Below are positions 32,770-50,243 of a stretch of 64,000 bases of DNA, one piece after another. The translations under genes and the position numbers were made by a program. This stretch comes from Carya illinoinensis (Eukaryota > Streptophyta > Magnoliopsida > Fagales > Juglandaceae), in contig NC_056755.1 in the NCBI RefSeq assembly GCF_018687715.1, positions 40,791,501 to 40,855,500 on the forward strand, written 5' to 3'. The notes under the pieces are model-generated. The model was not told the origin of the DNA, ran no database searches, and saw nothing but the letters and a program-made list of their open reading frames with translations. The first letter of the stretch is position 1. Every line of letters starts with the position of its first letter.

Positions 32770-35189
32770 CTAAAAAAAGTGGGTGAAGAATAGAGTTAGA
32801 TAAACAGGGACGAAGATATTTATGTAGTTGATGAAGTCACGTTTGACAAACATGGAAAAATGAAGGCAAAATATATGCGTTATTCACGTCATACAATTGT
32901 ATGACGGGTATAGTACATGTAATTTGTACATGAAGAAATGTGGAATTCATCCTCATATGTCTAGCAAGTGTATCTGTTGAATTCAGGTCATACGAGAAAG
33001 GTGTGTATGTTACAAGTATCTATGAGTCCACAGTTGAGTTAGTGGAATAGTGAGGTTATGTGCAGTTGTACATTAGACATCAAGTATAGGAGAAGCCAGG
33101 CATTCAGATGGTATCACAATCTTGATTGAGTGATTAAATTTAGTTACCAATTGGATCCCTAAACGAACATAGTGTGGACCTTAACAGTAGAGAATAAATG
33201 TCTAAGTTGAAGTCTAAGCATTTTCGGGTGATAACTGGTATATGAAAGGGGGTTTCGAGAATTCTTTGGTTCATGGATAATTGGATGTGTAAACATAGAT
33301 GTACCAGAAGAAGATCTTTCAGGCAATTGAAAGGTTAAAAATTCCATAGATTGTTTATGGCATTATGTGAGTGGTTCCATAACTCAAATTGGAATGGCGA
33401 CTTTCTATCATCTGCATTATGGTGTATAAACACTCGAAGATGACACTAGATAATGTAGTCTCTAATTGTCTATATACGTACTTATGAAAAGCAAAACAAA
33501 GCCCCTACCCTATACAGTAAATGCATGCTGACCAATATGAAAGCTAAGGAAAACTATCATATCCACAAATTGTACGGCTATAATAGATAATAAAGCATTA
33601 AAAAACGACAATTCAAAGCAAGCAAACGAATTAATATTAGAGTTGTCAAGCAATAAAGAATTACTTGAAGATCAGACAATGTATAGATAAGGCAAAAAGG
33701 TCTAAAGAGGAAGCAGGTAGTAGTCATTGTACAAAGACAACAAAGATGTATACTCGTGTTTTGAGAATTGTTGAAATGAAAAACAAGGATTTGCAGCTGT
33801 AGATGCATTCATTACCTTCAATACCCAACTATGTAGCAGTTTCGGCTCACCCCTGACAAAAAATGATAGAACAGACGTATATTGGCTCCATCCGGGCCAA
33901 TATACTAATCAAAAGCAATCGACGTCGATTTCACAAGCTGCACCCAAGAAGATGGAGTAATTTTAAGTTTACACAAACTACCAGGATATAACAAAAACAA
34001 AATCAAACCAAAATAATAAGGAAGATAATAAAGGAGTAATGGATTTACATATATAGGAACTACATAAACCAACTAGGTAATCTCAACTACAAAGCACCTT
34101 CCATTATCACAAGTCCATGGAGAAAGTCAACAATTTACAAAGCACAACAAAAAATCCATTGAAATTCTGTTCATACTAACAAGGAAATTAGGTAAAACTT
34201 TAAAACTCCATCTCTTAATCACTTTTAAAGGAATTTCAGCTATTTTTGACTAATAGCATGGTTGCTGTCCAATATGATAGCCATTAAGTTTTATACATTC
34301 CATATATATGAAGAATGTGGGTTAAGAATGGGTACATGATAGGTGTGGTAGTTAGAAATGGAAGGGAACAAGATAGTGAAAAAGAAATGGGATTTTCACC
34401 ATCCCTTTTGACCTTGTCTCCCCTTTCTCTAAATGGTTTTTGAGAAAATTATGACAAACATTTTGAATTTTGTTCGAGTTAAGAGAGAAAAAAATGGCTA
34501 TACACGAAGTCATAATTATATATGGTAATAATAGATAGATAATAGATTTTTTCACTCAAAAAAAAAAAAAAAAAGAAGCATAATAGATTAGTATTATTGA
34601 CTTGATAATATTTTACTGGTCCCTCGCTAGCTGATTATGCTATGACCAAAAAAGTTAGTTTAAATACTTTTTTTTTCTGGTATCTCCTGTATCCTGAATC
34701 TTTAGTTTACATGGGCATAAATTCAGAAATTGAATGCAAATCTGCTTCCACTGAGGAGTCTCATCTGTCAATTATGAAACCACCAACCTAAAAATTTCTA
34801 CCTTGGCCATGTCACCCAGAAGGTGCAGTAAAGCTGTAGGGATCATGTTTCATGAGTATGTATTAGCATAGCTCTATTAAACAATTGCAAACTCTGAGAG
34901 CAAGATCTTTGTTGTCATAATTATCAGGAAAGAAGTAGCACCCATCATTTCAAATCTTAAAACATTTGTTCATTGTAAAGAATTTAAGTTCTAAGTTTAT
35001 TGTCATTTCTTCCCTATTTGTGTATTCCAAGCAAGAGAACAGGTCTTGAAATGATACTATTCAAGACTCAAGGCCAAATTTAGCTGTAATGAAGAAATGC
35101 TGCACACATTAAACTTCAGAAGGTGAGGCAGTAAGAATTCAGTTGCTCTCTCGTCTCATGTCTTTTATGTGTAAGGAATAGAAATTTTG
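32770..35189. other. CACTA A interior, middle part
   Basis: AT-rich, no gene recognised in either strand. A poly-A run lies at 34558-34575. It would correspond to an intron or leader of the lost transposase gene. Confidence 0.4.
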
Positions 35190-36975
35190 TTATCATCATG
35201 GATGCTTTTAGTAGAATGATTGACAAGGCTGTGGAGGGTAACTTTCTGTCTAGTTTTGTGGTGGGTAACGAGAATAGGAATAATCTGAAGATTTCTCATT
35301 TATTATTTGCTTATGATTCCCTGATTTTTAGTGAGCCAGATTCTGATAATTTACGTGCTTTAAGTTATCTGTTACTGTGTTTTGAAGCTGTTTCGGGGTT
35401 AAAAGGTAATTTATTAAAATCTGAAATTGTTCCTGTGGGTGTTGTTTAGAATTTATCAGATTTGGCAAATTTATTGGGGTGTAGGATCTCTTCTTTGCCT
35501 TTGAGATATCTTGGGCTTCCTTTGGGGGCTTCTTTTAAAGCTGTGGACATTTAGAATGGGGTGATTGAAAAAATTGAGAGGAGGTTAGCAGGTTGGAAGA
35601 GGATTTATTTGTCTAAGGGGGGAAGATTATCTCTTATTAAAAGTACTTTGTCTAACCTGCCTACGTATTTCCTTTCTCTTTTTCCTCTTCCTGCAAGGGT
35701 TGAAAAGAGAATTGGGAGTTTATTTCGGAATTTTTTATGGGGTGGTGTTGGTGAGGAAAAGAAGTTTCATTTGGTTAGTTGGAAGAAAGTTTGTCAACCT
35801 TTGGATGGTGGTGGCTTGGGGATTAAAGATTTGAAGGTCTTCAATAAAGCTTTACTAGGCAAATGGCTTTGGAGATATCATTTGGAGAGTGAAGCCCTAT
35901 GGAAAAATGTGATAGATGTAAAGTATGGAAGTTTGAGGGGAGGTTGGTGTTCAAAAGCCTCTAGTGGAGCATATGGGGTGAGTTTGTGGAAATTTATTAG
36001 AAAAGGATGGGATTTTTTCTCTAGTAATTTTAGATTGAAGGTTGGAAATGGTAAAAGAGTCCTTTTTTGGCATGATTTGTGGTATGGGGATGCGGCTCTC
36101 AAGATAGAATTTCCTCCCTTGTTTGGAATTGCAAGGGATCAAAATGCTGCTGTTTTTGATTCCTACTGTGTAAGCAATAATAAGGTTGTTTGGAATGTTA
36201 TTTTCAAAAGGGATATTAATGATTGGGAAGCGGATGAAGTTCAGGCTTGTTGGTTAAACTTTACAGTATAAAGCTGGTAACTGAAAGGGAGGATAGTATG
36301 GCATGGTCTTCTGCTGGAAATGCTACAATTTCTTCTTACTATAGAGTTATGTCAAGTCATGGTAGTTGCATTTTCCCATGGAAAAGTAATTGGAAAGTGA
36401 AAGTTCCTCCCAAGGTTGCTTTTTTCTGTTGGGTGGCTTCTTTGGGCAAAGTTTTGACAACTGATAATCTTAGAAGGAGAGGACTGTTTATTGCTGATTG
36501 GTGTGTTATGTGCAAAAAGGATGGAGAATCTGTAAATCATCTTTTCCTTCACTGTGAAGTGTCTAGATTCTTGTGGGATGAGGTTCTGAGTTGGACAGGT
36601 TTGCATTGGGTGATGCCCAAAGATGTGGTGGATTTAATGGTAGGATGGAAGGGTTTGAAGGGCGGTAAGAAGGCAGTGTCTGTTTGGAAGATGATTCCTC
36701 CTTGTCTCATGTGGTGCTTGTGGATAGAAAGAAATAGGAGATGTTTTGATGATAAAGAACGTACTTTGGAAGATCTTAGGGTTTTTTTCATGGGTAATTT
36801 GGGTTATTGGGCAAAAGTTTATGTAATGGTGGATAATTTCCTAAATCTGTTTTAGTTTTTGGGTTTTTTTCTTTTTGTTTTCAGGAAGTTGTAGGTTTAT
36901 CCTTTGTATACTTCCTGTGTACTTGGGCTTATGCCTATTTCTTCAATAAAATTATTACTTATAAAAAAAAGAAAA
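35190..36975 (+). pseudogene. LINE ORF2 copy nested in CACTA A, 5'-truncated
   Basis: The copy starts within the RT domain (MDAFSRMIDKAVEGNFLS) and carries the palm box as LLFAYDSL where an active RT has FADD. It then shows [52 protein letters not shown], a long post-RT region (GLGIKDLKVFNKALLGKWLW), the zf-RVT zinc finger (WCVMCKKDGESVNHLFLHC) and the C-terminal IERNRRCFDDKERTLEDLR. Stops at 35447 and 35552 and a frameshift at about 36270 break it. The 3' end has the family tail (CTTGTGTACTTGGGC form) at 36910-36960 and an A-rich end. AGAAATT at both edges may be a remnant of the target duplication. Confidence 0.88.
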
Positions 36976-37893
36976 AAAGAAATTCACACTTAATAGGCGA
37001 AGTTTCTCTATTAGACTGGCAATCAGTGTGTGCATGAAGCTCTTAGGCTTTAGCAACGCTTGTAATTTGCCTATTTTAGGAAAAATACATGATCATTTCC
37101 AGATGCTCCAGAGATTACCTTAAAGAAAAGTACTGAGGCTTCTATCAACCGAGGGAATCTCAAATCTTAATGTTAACTTCCTTGTCCTTGTACCTCCAAT
37201 GTAGATATTATAGTAGGAGTAGCAAATTAACATTTGAGATTGTCAGAAGACATTGTGCAAGCAAGAGTTGCAAGGGCAAAAAAAATTATCACTAATCAAG
37301 GCATGGGAAGAAAGTGAAAAACCCTTATGGAATATTTACGAAGTGACTTTCTTGGGCAGTTGCCCTTTTGAGTATTTATGGGGAGGACCAACATCTTATA
37401 CTGTCTGACTGTTACTGAGGAACTAAGCAAAGAACATGAGAAACAAGCTTTCGCCAAAACCGAGCACACTGGCAAACTTAACCCTGTGTTTTAGCATAAT
37501 GTTTCTATGTCTAAGTGGCAACGTGAGCCATTTTTTAAACAAGATATTGATTATTGAATACTTATCAATAATAGATTTACACCAACTCACTCAATTAGAA
37601 GCAAATTGGTGAGTCGTTTCAACGAACCAATTGAATGGAAAATCAGACAACACTGGAGTTTGTCTCTTACTGCATTCATCAAAACTATATTCTTGGTTCA
37701 GCTAAAAAAGTGTGTAATGTTGGTGTTTTTATTAATAATATCGTCATCTGAAAATTCATCATTCAATTGTTTCAGAAGATTCAGCACCAACACATATTTG
37801 TTACCTACGTACAAACAGGTACTGCCATTATGAAATCTGAAAGCTATCCAAGTTAATATTTACATAACATGACAACCAAAAACAAATCAGAAC

Positions 37894-38673
37894 TAGGCCT
37901 GTTCATCCAGGTTCCGACCCGGGAATCCGGGTAGACCCAAACCGGAACCCGGATTTCAAATCCGGGCTGGAACCCAAACCGGGTTAATCCGGGTCATAAA
38001 CGGGCCGGAACCCGGATGAATCCGAATTTTTCAAAACCCGGATTCCGGGTTCCGGATTAAACCTGGTTTTTTTTTTTTTTAACCATCACCCTGAACTTCT
38101 TCCATCGCCACATCTGAAACTTCTTTCTACAGCATTAAAATTTTCAGATATTTCAGTTAAAATGAAAACTTGCAGGAATAAGATTACCATAAAATTTACA
38201 GATTGATCAATACAATAGTACCTTGAACACATAAAATTCTCTATATTTACATCATAATCCAACTTCTTGAAGGTTTTCTTTAGAACCTATATTGCCAAAC
38301 AGAACATCGACATGAATAAAGGAATAAACATTGAGGGATAAATGCTGTTTGTGACATTGATCTGTGAAAGGAAAACAAAAATAAAATCCTGAACCAAAAT
38401 ACATCCACAAAGATCTTCACAGGTAATCTGGAGTTTAGTTTCCAGACGTCAACTGGGTTGGATCATCTCAAAGTTTCGAGGCTTCTACCAAAATCCTTTT
38501 GCTTTTACTACTGTGCCGCCCAGCGTTGGGCATCTCTAACGCAAATTACATTCTCATCAAAATATTCAAACATTCAAACAACAAAACCCTAAAATACATT
38601 CAAACATTCTCATCAAAACAGACCCAAATCAACAAAGAAATAAAAGGAAAAAAACCCTAGGGTTTCGGGGCTC

Positions 38674-38716
<43 letters not shown>

Positions 38717-39109
38717 CAGTTAGGGACGAAGACCTTTGAGCGAAGCACTTCCATCTTCTTCCCATATCTGCTCTCTCTCCATCAACTAACCCTGAGACGA
38801 AGCGGCGGCTAGGTTTCGCGTGAGCAAACCCTGAGACGAAGCGGCGGCTAGGTTTCGCGTGAGAGAAGGGGGGCAGGGGGGGAAGGATCGGGGCCCGGGG
38901 AGGGGAAAGTAAATTTTTTTTCCTTTTATACAAACCCGGTTACACCGGGTTACTAATACGGAACCCGGATTTCTTACCTGGATCCGGATCGGATAAATCC
39001 GGTTTGTCTAATGCGGGTTTCAGCCCAGATTTGATCCGGACCGAAACCCATAACCGAAATTCCGATTATCCGGTTTCCGGGCCAGATTCGGCCCGCATAA
39101 ACAGTCCTA
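37894..39109. mobile_element. hAT-like non-autonomous transposon 5 (1216 bp), perfect 8-bp duplication
   Basis: ATCAGAAC flanks it perfectly at 37886-37893 and 39110-39117. Termini are TAGGCCTGTTCATCC and, inverted, TAGGACTGTTTATGC. Subterminal regions are packed with CCGGGTTCCGGAT-type words in both orientations (37905-38070 and 38930-39095). The central 850 bp is different in base composition. It contains an AAACCCTAGGG telobox, a (GA)n run at 38680-38714 and a 44-bp direct duplication (38791-38879), which looks like a captured 5' region of a plant gene read on the - strand. It sits within CACTA A. Confidence 0.85.
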
Positions 39110-39117
39110 ATCAGAAC

Positions 39118-43099
<3,982 letters not shown>

Positions 43100-43608
43100 C
43101 AGAATCGAACCTGAAGCTGCCGCGGATGGAGTCTGGTTCAACTTCCGTGGGAGGAAAATCGTCGTGGGGGTGGTGTGGTTGTATCGCTGGAGATTTCCTT
43201 CGGCTTTCAATAGGTAAGCATATGGCGTCGGTGGTCTTTTGGAGAAGGACAGAACCTTTTCCCGGCGTGGAGAAAGAAGGAGCAGGCCGTGCAGGAATCG
43301 GGGGGTGGGTTTTGGTGGTTGCAGGGGGGCACGGGACGAGGATGAAATTTAATTAAGACTTGGCGCCCAAAGATACAGGTAAAGTGACGTAGTTTAGGCG
43401 ATGAGAAAAGTATATTATACTATGGCAGCAATTTCATAATCGTTGCAATAGTTATTATATGCCCCGGTTACTAAATGGTTGTATTAAATCATGAATTTTG
43501 CAGAGATTTTTAACTCGTTGAGAAAACACACTTTTACCAACGATATTTTTTGCGGCGATTATGAAATCGCCATAATCGCCAGAATATTCCCGATTTCTTA
43601 TAGTGTCT

Positions 43609-43950
43609 CATCACACTGCTTCAACGCGTCATGTACTTGGATAGGTTACTGCATGCATTGATCACGGGACGTACGTACGTAATCAATTTAAAATCAGGAT
43701 CTTCTCTAACATGTCTACGCGCGATTCAATTGCGAATTAAGGAATGACAAGTATTATATGCATGTCCACGAGCATTCTTCGTTAGCTATAACTTTTTATA
43801 TGGATAATCTTTAAATATTATAAAGGTCTTGTACGTACATATTATATATAATGTCGTACTCGATCGATCTGTGGTGATAATTACGCTTTATTTGTTTACT
43901 TGCATGCAAAAAATCGCTTCGTTAATTTCTAGCAATAAGAGCAGTACTCG
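43609..43950. other. Spacer between CACTA A and gypsy element
   Basis: I see no gene. It holds a CGTACGTACGTA run near 43670 and AT-rich DNA. Confidence 0.5.
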
Positions 43951-44359
43951 TGCAAACTTCTTGGTTCAACCTTACGTTAATGTCAAGGTGAAAAAAGTAC
44001 AAAATTTTTATTTATAAAGTTAAAATCTTTTTAAGAAAATAAATTAACAGGTTTTTGGCGTGTTATCAGACTAGTCCTATCTTAAAATTAAACATGTAAT
44101 TTCATTAATCATTCAAAAAGTATATGTAATCGTACATCTTTAATCCTTAAATAGCCAACAAAATAGACTAATACTCTAATTAGGAAATAACAATTGCAGA
44201 TAGAATAAAACTATAAAATACTAATTTAAGTAAGAAATAACAATTACATATAGAATAAAAATAAGAAATACTAATCTAACTAAGAAAGCAATAAATTAGA
44301 AAAATATAACAATCAATTAAAACAGCTCCACTAATTACGAAGCATCATCCTGATTTGCA
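43951..44359 (-). repeat. Gypsy 3' LTR (left copy)
   Basis: Shares AAATAAATTAACAGGTTT, CATTCAAAAAGT, TTAATCCTTAAATAG and AAAACAGCTCCACTAATTAC blocks with the right copy, separated by small insertions and deletions. Confidence 0.8.
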
Positions 44360-45950
44360 TCAATTGCTAGCTCTCCTAACGAAGTTGACTTTGGCATGTT
44401 TTGACGAGTGTAAACAGCAAATAGATGTGGATGTAAATGCTAGATGATGAATGGTCAGTTACACGGTATTAATACTCTAAAATATCTTGGGTTAAAGGAG
44501 CTTTATGTGATAAAATAAGAATATTAATTAGATATTGTGAATTAACTTTGTTTATCATGTGAAATAATATTTTTTCTCTAATTAAATATAGATGCATTAT
44601 GTTGTAGGGTTGACTATCATTTAAGTAAACTTATGTTTGAATCTTGGCCATTGCAGGAGAGAAGCCCATTGGAATTTGTAATCAAAACCTACTTAGTTGC
44701 TAAACTTGTGAATAAATAAAATAGAGGCCATGTCCATGAGTAAAGCCCATGTATAGCATGTCCATACTCGTTAAAATAGAGCCCATGTGCATAAGTGAAG
44801 CCCATGAAGAGAAGGCAACTTAAGAAGAAATCAAATCTCTATCAAACCCGATAGACTAATACAGGTGCAATTATTTTAGAAATTTGGGAACCACCAATAG
44901 AGGAGAAGATGTGGTAGTTAGGGACGATGGAATAGAGGCAATTCGTGGCAAGGAGAGAGAGGAAGAGAGAAGATTCTAAGTATGAAAGGAAGAAGGAATT
45001 TTGGGAGAAGCAGTCAGTTAATTTTAGTTCTTTATTTTCTTGCATTTTTCTTTCCTGCTTTTGTTAAGACGAATTTGAGATTTTTCTTAGGGTTTTTCCA
45101 TTTCCAATTTTTAGCTAGTTTAGAGAAAGATGATCGGCTAATTTCTTAAGGCTTGGGTTATAGGAAAACTTTCTATTGTTTTTCATTGTTTGTTGGATTT
45201 TCTGTGGTTCGATTACATACCTCACTTTGTCTGAAATTGAATTTTGAAGAGGGAAGTTTGATGAAATATTTTGCTCTTGTTCTTGCTTTGTTGTTGACAC
45301 AAGGCATAGCAAAACCTTGAATTGATCAAGAATTCCATCACTTGCGTGTTATAGTAATTTTAGTGGATGCTTAGTGAGGATGTTTTGTTTTAGGCACTAG
45401 CATATTTACTTTGAGCTTATATTTCTTACATTCTGTTTTATTAATACCTTGATTGGGTTAATAAGAGAAGAGTATTGCCCAGAAATCTTGTAAATAGTGG
45501 AAACAAAGGATGTCTTAAATCATAACCCAAGTGTTTGTCAAATTGATTATGTGAACTTGTCACTTTTAGTTATTGATTAGTAAGTTTGCTGTGTCTTGAC
45601 AAAAGCTAAAATTACATTTTAACATCTTTTGACTCATTCCATTTTAGAAATCAAATTATGTATGATTTAATTCATATTTTAGAACAAAATCTTAGATCCT
45701 AGATCCTCCAAGCTCCACCATACATTCCATTGGTAACAAATCCTTTACAGTGTACAACCTACTTTTTATCTTTGCAAACTGTTTTCATAAACATAAAAAT
45801 CTGAAAAGAATTTTATTTAGCATTTTACATCATCATATTTTTACAATAAGCTTTCACAAATACTTTGAAAATCATTTGTCTCTGTGGAATATGATTCTGG
45901 ACTTATTCTTGATACGACTTGACACTTCTACACTTGGAAGCACAATTGAG
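44360..45950. other. Unassigned 1.6 kb between chromodomain and 3' LTR
   Basis: There is no coding similarity on either strand. On the + strand, 45885-45960 (CTCTGTGGAATATGATTC and onward) resembles the U5 end of other plant gypsy LTRs, so a nested solo LTR on the + strand is possible. Its start and target duplication could not be set. Confidence 0.35.
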
Positions 45951-45954
45951 AACA

Positions 45955-48730
45955 CGTCACTGGACTTCCGATGCTTGCAACTGAACTAATTCCGAATTTG
46001 GACGATTCTTCCACTGCACTAAAAACTTGTAATATCCTCATCGATAGGTTGTAACAAATTGGTGATCAAGTATGGAAGCAATCTCATTTCGAGAAGCTGT
46101 ATTTTCTAGGACACAAAGAATTGGTGTCTGTGATGTCTCTAAAGTTGGTAATGTGGAAAATTCATTTTCATCACCCTTAAATTCAATGAGATCTTCTATG
46201 TTAAAAATTGGGCTCATATCAAAATCAGAGGGCAAATCAATGACATATGCGTTGGTATCCAATTTCTTGGCGACTTTAAAAGGACCTGCCTATCGTGCAT
46301 GAAGCTTGGTAAAACTCCCTGGAGAAAATCATCTTAAATGAATAAGAACCATATCACCCACGTTGAATTGCTTATCTTTGCACTTGCATTTGCCAAAACT
46401 GCACAAGAATATGTATGAAAGGTAAGGCACCGTTTGCATTCTTCATAACGTCTCTCATATAACTAGCAAAATCTAGTTTAGCTTTGCTTGGTTTTGGGGG
46501 CAACGATAAGGAGTTGTTATCGATTGGAGTGCTGGGTCGAAAACCATAAACCACTTTGAATGTTCTGCTTGTGGAAGTACTATATTCCAGCTGGTGACAT
46601 GATTTATGATGAGGCAACGTAATAAATTTTTCAAGCTCCTGTTGGTTACTTCAGTTTGGTCGTCTGTTTGGGTATGGAATGCAATAGAAAACATCAATTT
46701 TATCCCCATTTTCGTCCACAATGTCTTCTAGAAATAACACACAAATTTTATGTCCCTATCACACACAATAGAAGCTGGAACACCATGTAATCAGATTACT
46801 TCTTGCAAGAATAATACAATGATCTTTGAGGCATCATAAGTCTTGTGAAATTGAATGAAATGTGACTTCTTTGAAAAACGATCCACAAGCACCATAATTT
46901 AGTCATGTTGCCGAAGAGTTTTAGGCAACCCATGAAGAAAGTCTATGCTAATATGTTGCCATGGCTTGTCCGAAATGGGGAGTGGTGTATAGAGCCCCGC
47001 TTGTTGCTTAGTTGCTTTATTTATTTGGCAAATCCGACAACGATCAACCACTGTATGCACATCTCTAAGCATCCGACGCCAATAGAATCAATCAGCAACA
47101 ATAACAAAAGTTTTATCATATCCAAAATGTCCAACTAAACTCCCACCATGGAGTTTTGTAATTAGGAACTAATGGAAAGACTCACGAGGAATGCACAGCT
47201 GTGTTCTGTAAAATAGATATCCATTTTTCATAGAATATTCACCACCAGATATGTGCACATGAGTAGATAGATAACTCCACACGTTTCCGAAGTCCTCATA
47301 ATTAGCATACTGCATTTTGAGACTTTTAAATCCTGTAAAATTAGTTGGAAACATATGCAACAGATGAGCTCTCTTGCTTAAGGCGTTAGCTACCTTATTT
47401 TTAGTCCCTGACTTATGCCTAATAACAAACTTGAATTGCTGCAAATAGTCCATCCAGTGAGCATGTCGGGCATTTAGCTTACTTTAAAAATTTAGATACT
47501 TTAAGGAATCATGATCAGTGTAAAGAATAAACTCTCTATGAATTAAATATGGTCGCCAATGCTTGAGAGTTTGAATTAAAGTATAGAATTTCATGTCATA
47601 TACCAAGTATCACCGGCGAGTGTCCTTAAGCTTCTCACTGTAAAAAGCAATGGGGTGACCTTATTGACTCAATACACCCCCAATTCCTATATGTGAGACA
47701 TTACAAACCACTTCAAAAACTTTAGAAAAATCATGCAATTTAAGAATTGGTGCTTGCCCCATCTTCTCTTTAATTTTGGTGAAGGCCTTGGTAGTTACGG
47801 CACTTCACAAAAAATTCTTTGCTTTCAAGCACTCAGTGATTGGGGCCATTATAGTGCTGAACCCACAAATAAATCGGCGATTGAATGTAACCAAATCATG
47901 GAAGCTCCTGACTTTGAAAAAATTCTAGGGCATTGGCCAATTCTAAACAACTTGCACCTTTACAGTATCAGCCTCGATACCTTGATCAGAAATTATAAAA
48001 TCTAAAAATTTGGCACTTTTCTTCATAAACGAACACTTGCCCAGATTAATATAAAGCTGTTTAGCTCTCAAAGTCTTCAATATCTCTCGACGTGGCCTAA
48101 ATGGTCCTACAAACTTCAGCTAAAGATTAAGATATAGTCAAAATAAACAACAACAAATTTACCCAAGAATGGCTTGAGAGCTTGTGTCATAACGCGCATG
48201 AAGGTGCTTGGTGCATTAGTTAATCAAAAGGGCATGACTAGTCATTTGAACAAACCATCTTTATTCTCTATTTCCTGGTGAGATTGTGCCGTAAATTAGG
48301 TAAGGTTGATCCTGGGATCAAGTCTATAACATGTTGCACATCCTGTATTGGAGGTAGTTGCTTTGGCATCTCATCCAACATAATGTCATGAAATTCCTCC
48401 AACATTGTGGCGAGTTCCACTAGAGCATAATCATCATGTTGTTTCATTTGACGCCTTACTACCATTAGCACCATAGCTTCATCATGTATGATTCAAGAAA
48501 ATTGACGCATGATCGAAACTGGGACAACTTCTTTTTTTGTCTTAAATTTCAAGATCTGCAAAGGATCCAAAACAAATTTCTTACCTTTAAAATTAAAAAA
48601 GTAAGTGTTAGCATACCCATCATCGGAAACCCTTCGATCATAAAGCATGGACGCTCCAATAACATGTGACAAATGGTTATAGGGATCACGTCTCACTAGT
48701 CCTCGTCCACATAATTTTTTCCTAATGAAA
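45955..48730 (-). pseudogene. pol: Gypsy pol: reverse transcriptase, RNase H, integrase, chromodomain
   Basis: Upstream of RT lies PKQLPPIQDVQHVIDLIPG (about 48390-48330). The RT palm reads VYFDYILIF at about 48131-48150, where YFDDILIYS is usual, so a catalytic Asp is lost. The RNase H end and linker read YLQQFKFVIRHKSGTKNKVA (about 47450-47390). The integrase shows the zinc-finger end CRICQINKATKQQ, catalytic Asp in SIDFLHGLP, Asp in CDRDIKF and Glu in TDDQTEVTNRSL (47060-46640). At the end YYKFLVQWKNRPNSE (about 46030-45980) matches a chromodomain core, placing it among chromoviruses. Frames are broken many times. It is on the - strand. Confidence 0.85.
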
Positions 48731-48732
48731 AT

Positions 48733-50160
48733 TCAACCAAACATCATTGCTTCACCTAAGTTGTCTTCATTAACCCAACCGATCCAATAAGGAGTAGGAT
48801 GCTTCTCAATCTTCAACCCCAAACGTTCTATGGCAGTTTCAGAAATCACATTCATGTCGCTACCATTATCAATAATGACATTCAAAGCTTGATCATTATG
48901 TTCCATGCGTGTGTGAAACATATTGGTACGCAACCACTTGGGATTAGCCTGGAGCTCTTTCTTAGTTTCGGTCAATACTCGATGGATCACACAACTAGGT
49001 AAATCCAATGCACTCAAGTGTTCTTCTTCACAGTGACTACCCCCATCGGTCTCCTCTTCATCCGTTTTTTCAACAACGTGCATTTCCAATAATTCTTTTT
49101 TACATATAAAGGCTAACTTTTCATCTCTTGTAGGACACACAACAATATAGTGTCCAAAACCTTTACATTTATAACATTGTGGCCATTCGCTGGTAGCTTT
49201 TGCTTTTCCTTTATGGTCTCAAATCACTGCACCCCTGGGTTGATCTTTCAGCAATGATGGCATTTGGAATGAAGGCATTGTGACACGTTCTGGTCTTGGA
49301 TTTGTTGATATCATTTTCCTCCCAAATGAGATCCCCATTTGTTTTTCAATACGTAGTGCCAATTGATACGCCTCCTCTACATTGATTAAATTTGCAGTCA
49401 ACATCTCCTTGCGTAGATTGCTATGTAATCTGGTGTGGTATAAAGCTAAAGTTTGATGTTCAGTTTCCACAATCTTGCTACGGACAATCAACTCGTGGAA
49501 GCGGTCCGTAAATTGATCAGACCCTTGCCTAAGTTTTAACATCTCTTCAAACATCATTTGCTCATAATCAATGGGCAAATATTTTTCCTTTAGTCACCCC
49601 TTCATTTCCTCCCAGTTAGAAATTGTTGGATGTCAGGTACGATGTAATTGTACTTTCACACTTCCGTACCATGCTACTGCATGCCCCTTCAATTTCATCT
49701 AAACATAACAAACCTTTCGATCCTTTGATAGAACAAATCAATCGAAATAATTCTCAATAGCTGTTAATTAGTCTTCAAAAGCGTTGGTCTCTAATTGCCC
49801 ATAAAAATCTGGCACATCAACCTTCATCCTCTTAGTCAGTTCATCAAGAAGTTAATAATTTGTGCCATGTCCACCACGACCTCAGTGAAAATTTTGTCTA
49901 CGATATCGGTCTTCTTCATCTACCCAATCTTTATCAACATCTCTATCACTTTCATCCAACACCTCTCCACAAATTGGGCCACGCCCTCTTCAGTTGAAAG
50001 GCTTAAACTCCCTTTGAGCTTGACGCTTATCTATGGCATCTAGTCGGTGAGTGAGTTGCTCTAAAACTGTGGCGATTTGATTGATTTGTTGCTGCAAATT
50101 AGGCTATTCTGGGTCTTGGTTGTTCAGATTTTGGTTGTTTGAATTTTGGTTGTTTGCCAT
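48733..50160 (-). pseudogene. gag: Gypsy gag and protease
   Basis: The gag frame opens at 50160 with MANNQNSNNQNLNNQDPE and is closed soon after by a stop, with several more later. The capsid part appears as PIDYEQMMFEEMLKLRQGSD and YHTRLHSNLRKEMLTANLIN (49578-49400). A CCHC knuckle CYKCKGFGHYIVVCP follows at about 49185-49140. The retropepsin reads VIIDNGSDMNVIS (about 48880), where the active-site D-[ST]-G has become DNG, so the protease is inactive. Confidence 0.82.
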
Positions 50161-50223
50161 GGTGTATGAAGTACCACGATGGGTTACAGGCATGGGATGC
50201 TAAGCTCCTTAAGGAAGGACTCT

Positions 50224-50243
50224 GGCTTTGATACCAAAATTGG
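50224..50243 (-). other. Gypsy primer-binding site
   Basis: TGGTATCAAAGCC on the - strand lies eight bases inside the right LTR. It is close to the initiator-Met tRNA complement TGGTATCAGAGC. Confidence 0.7.
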
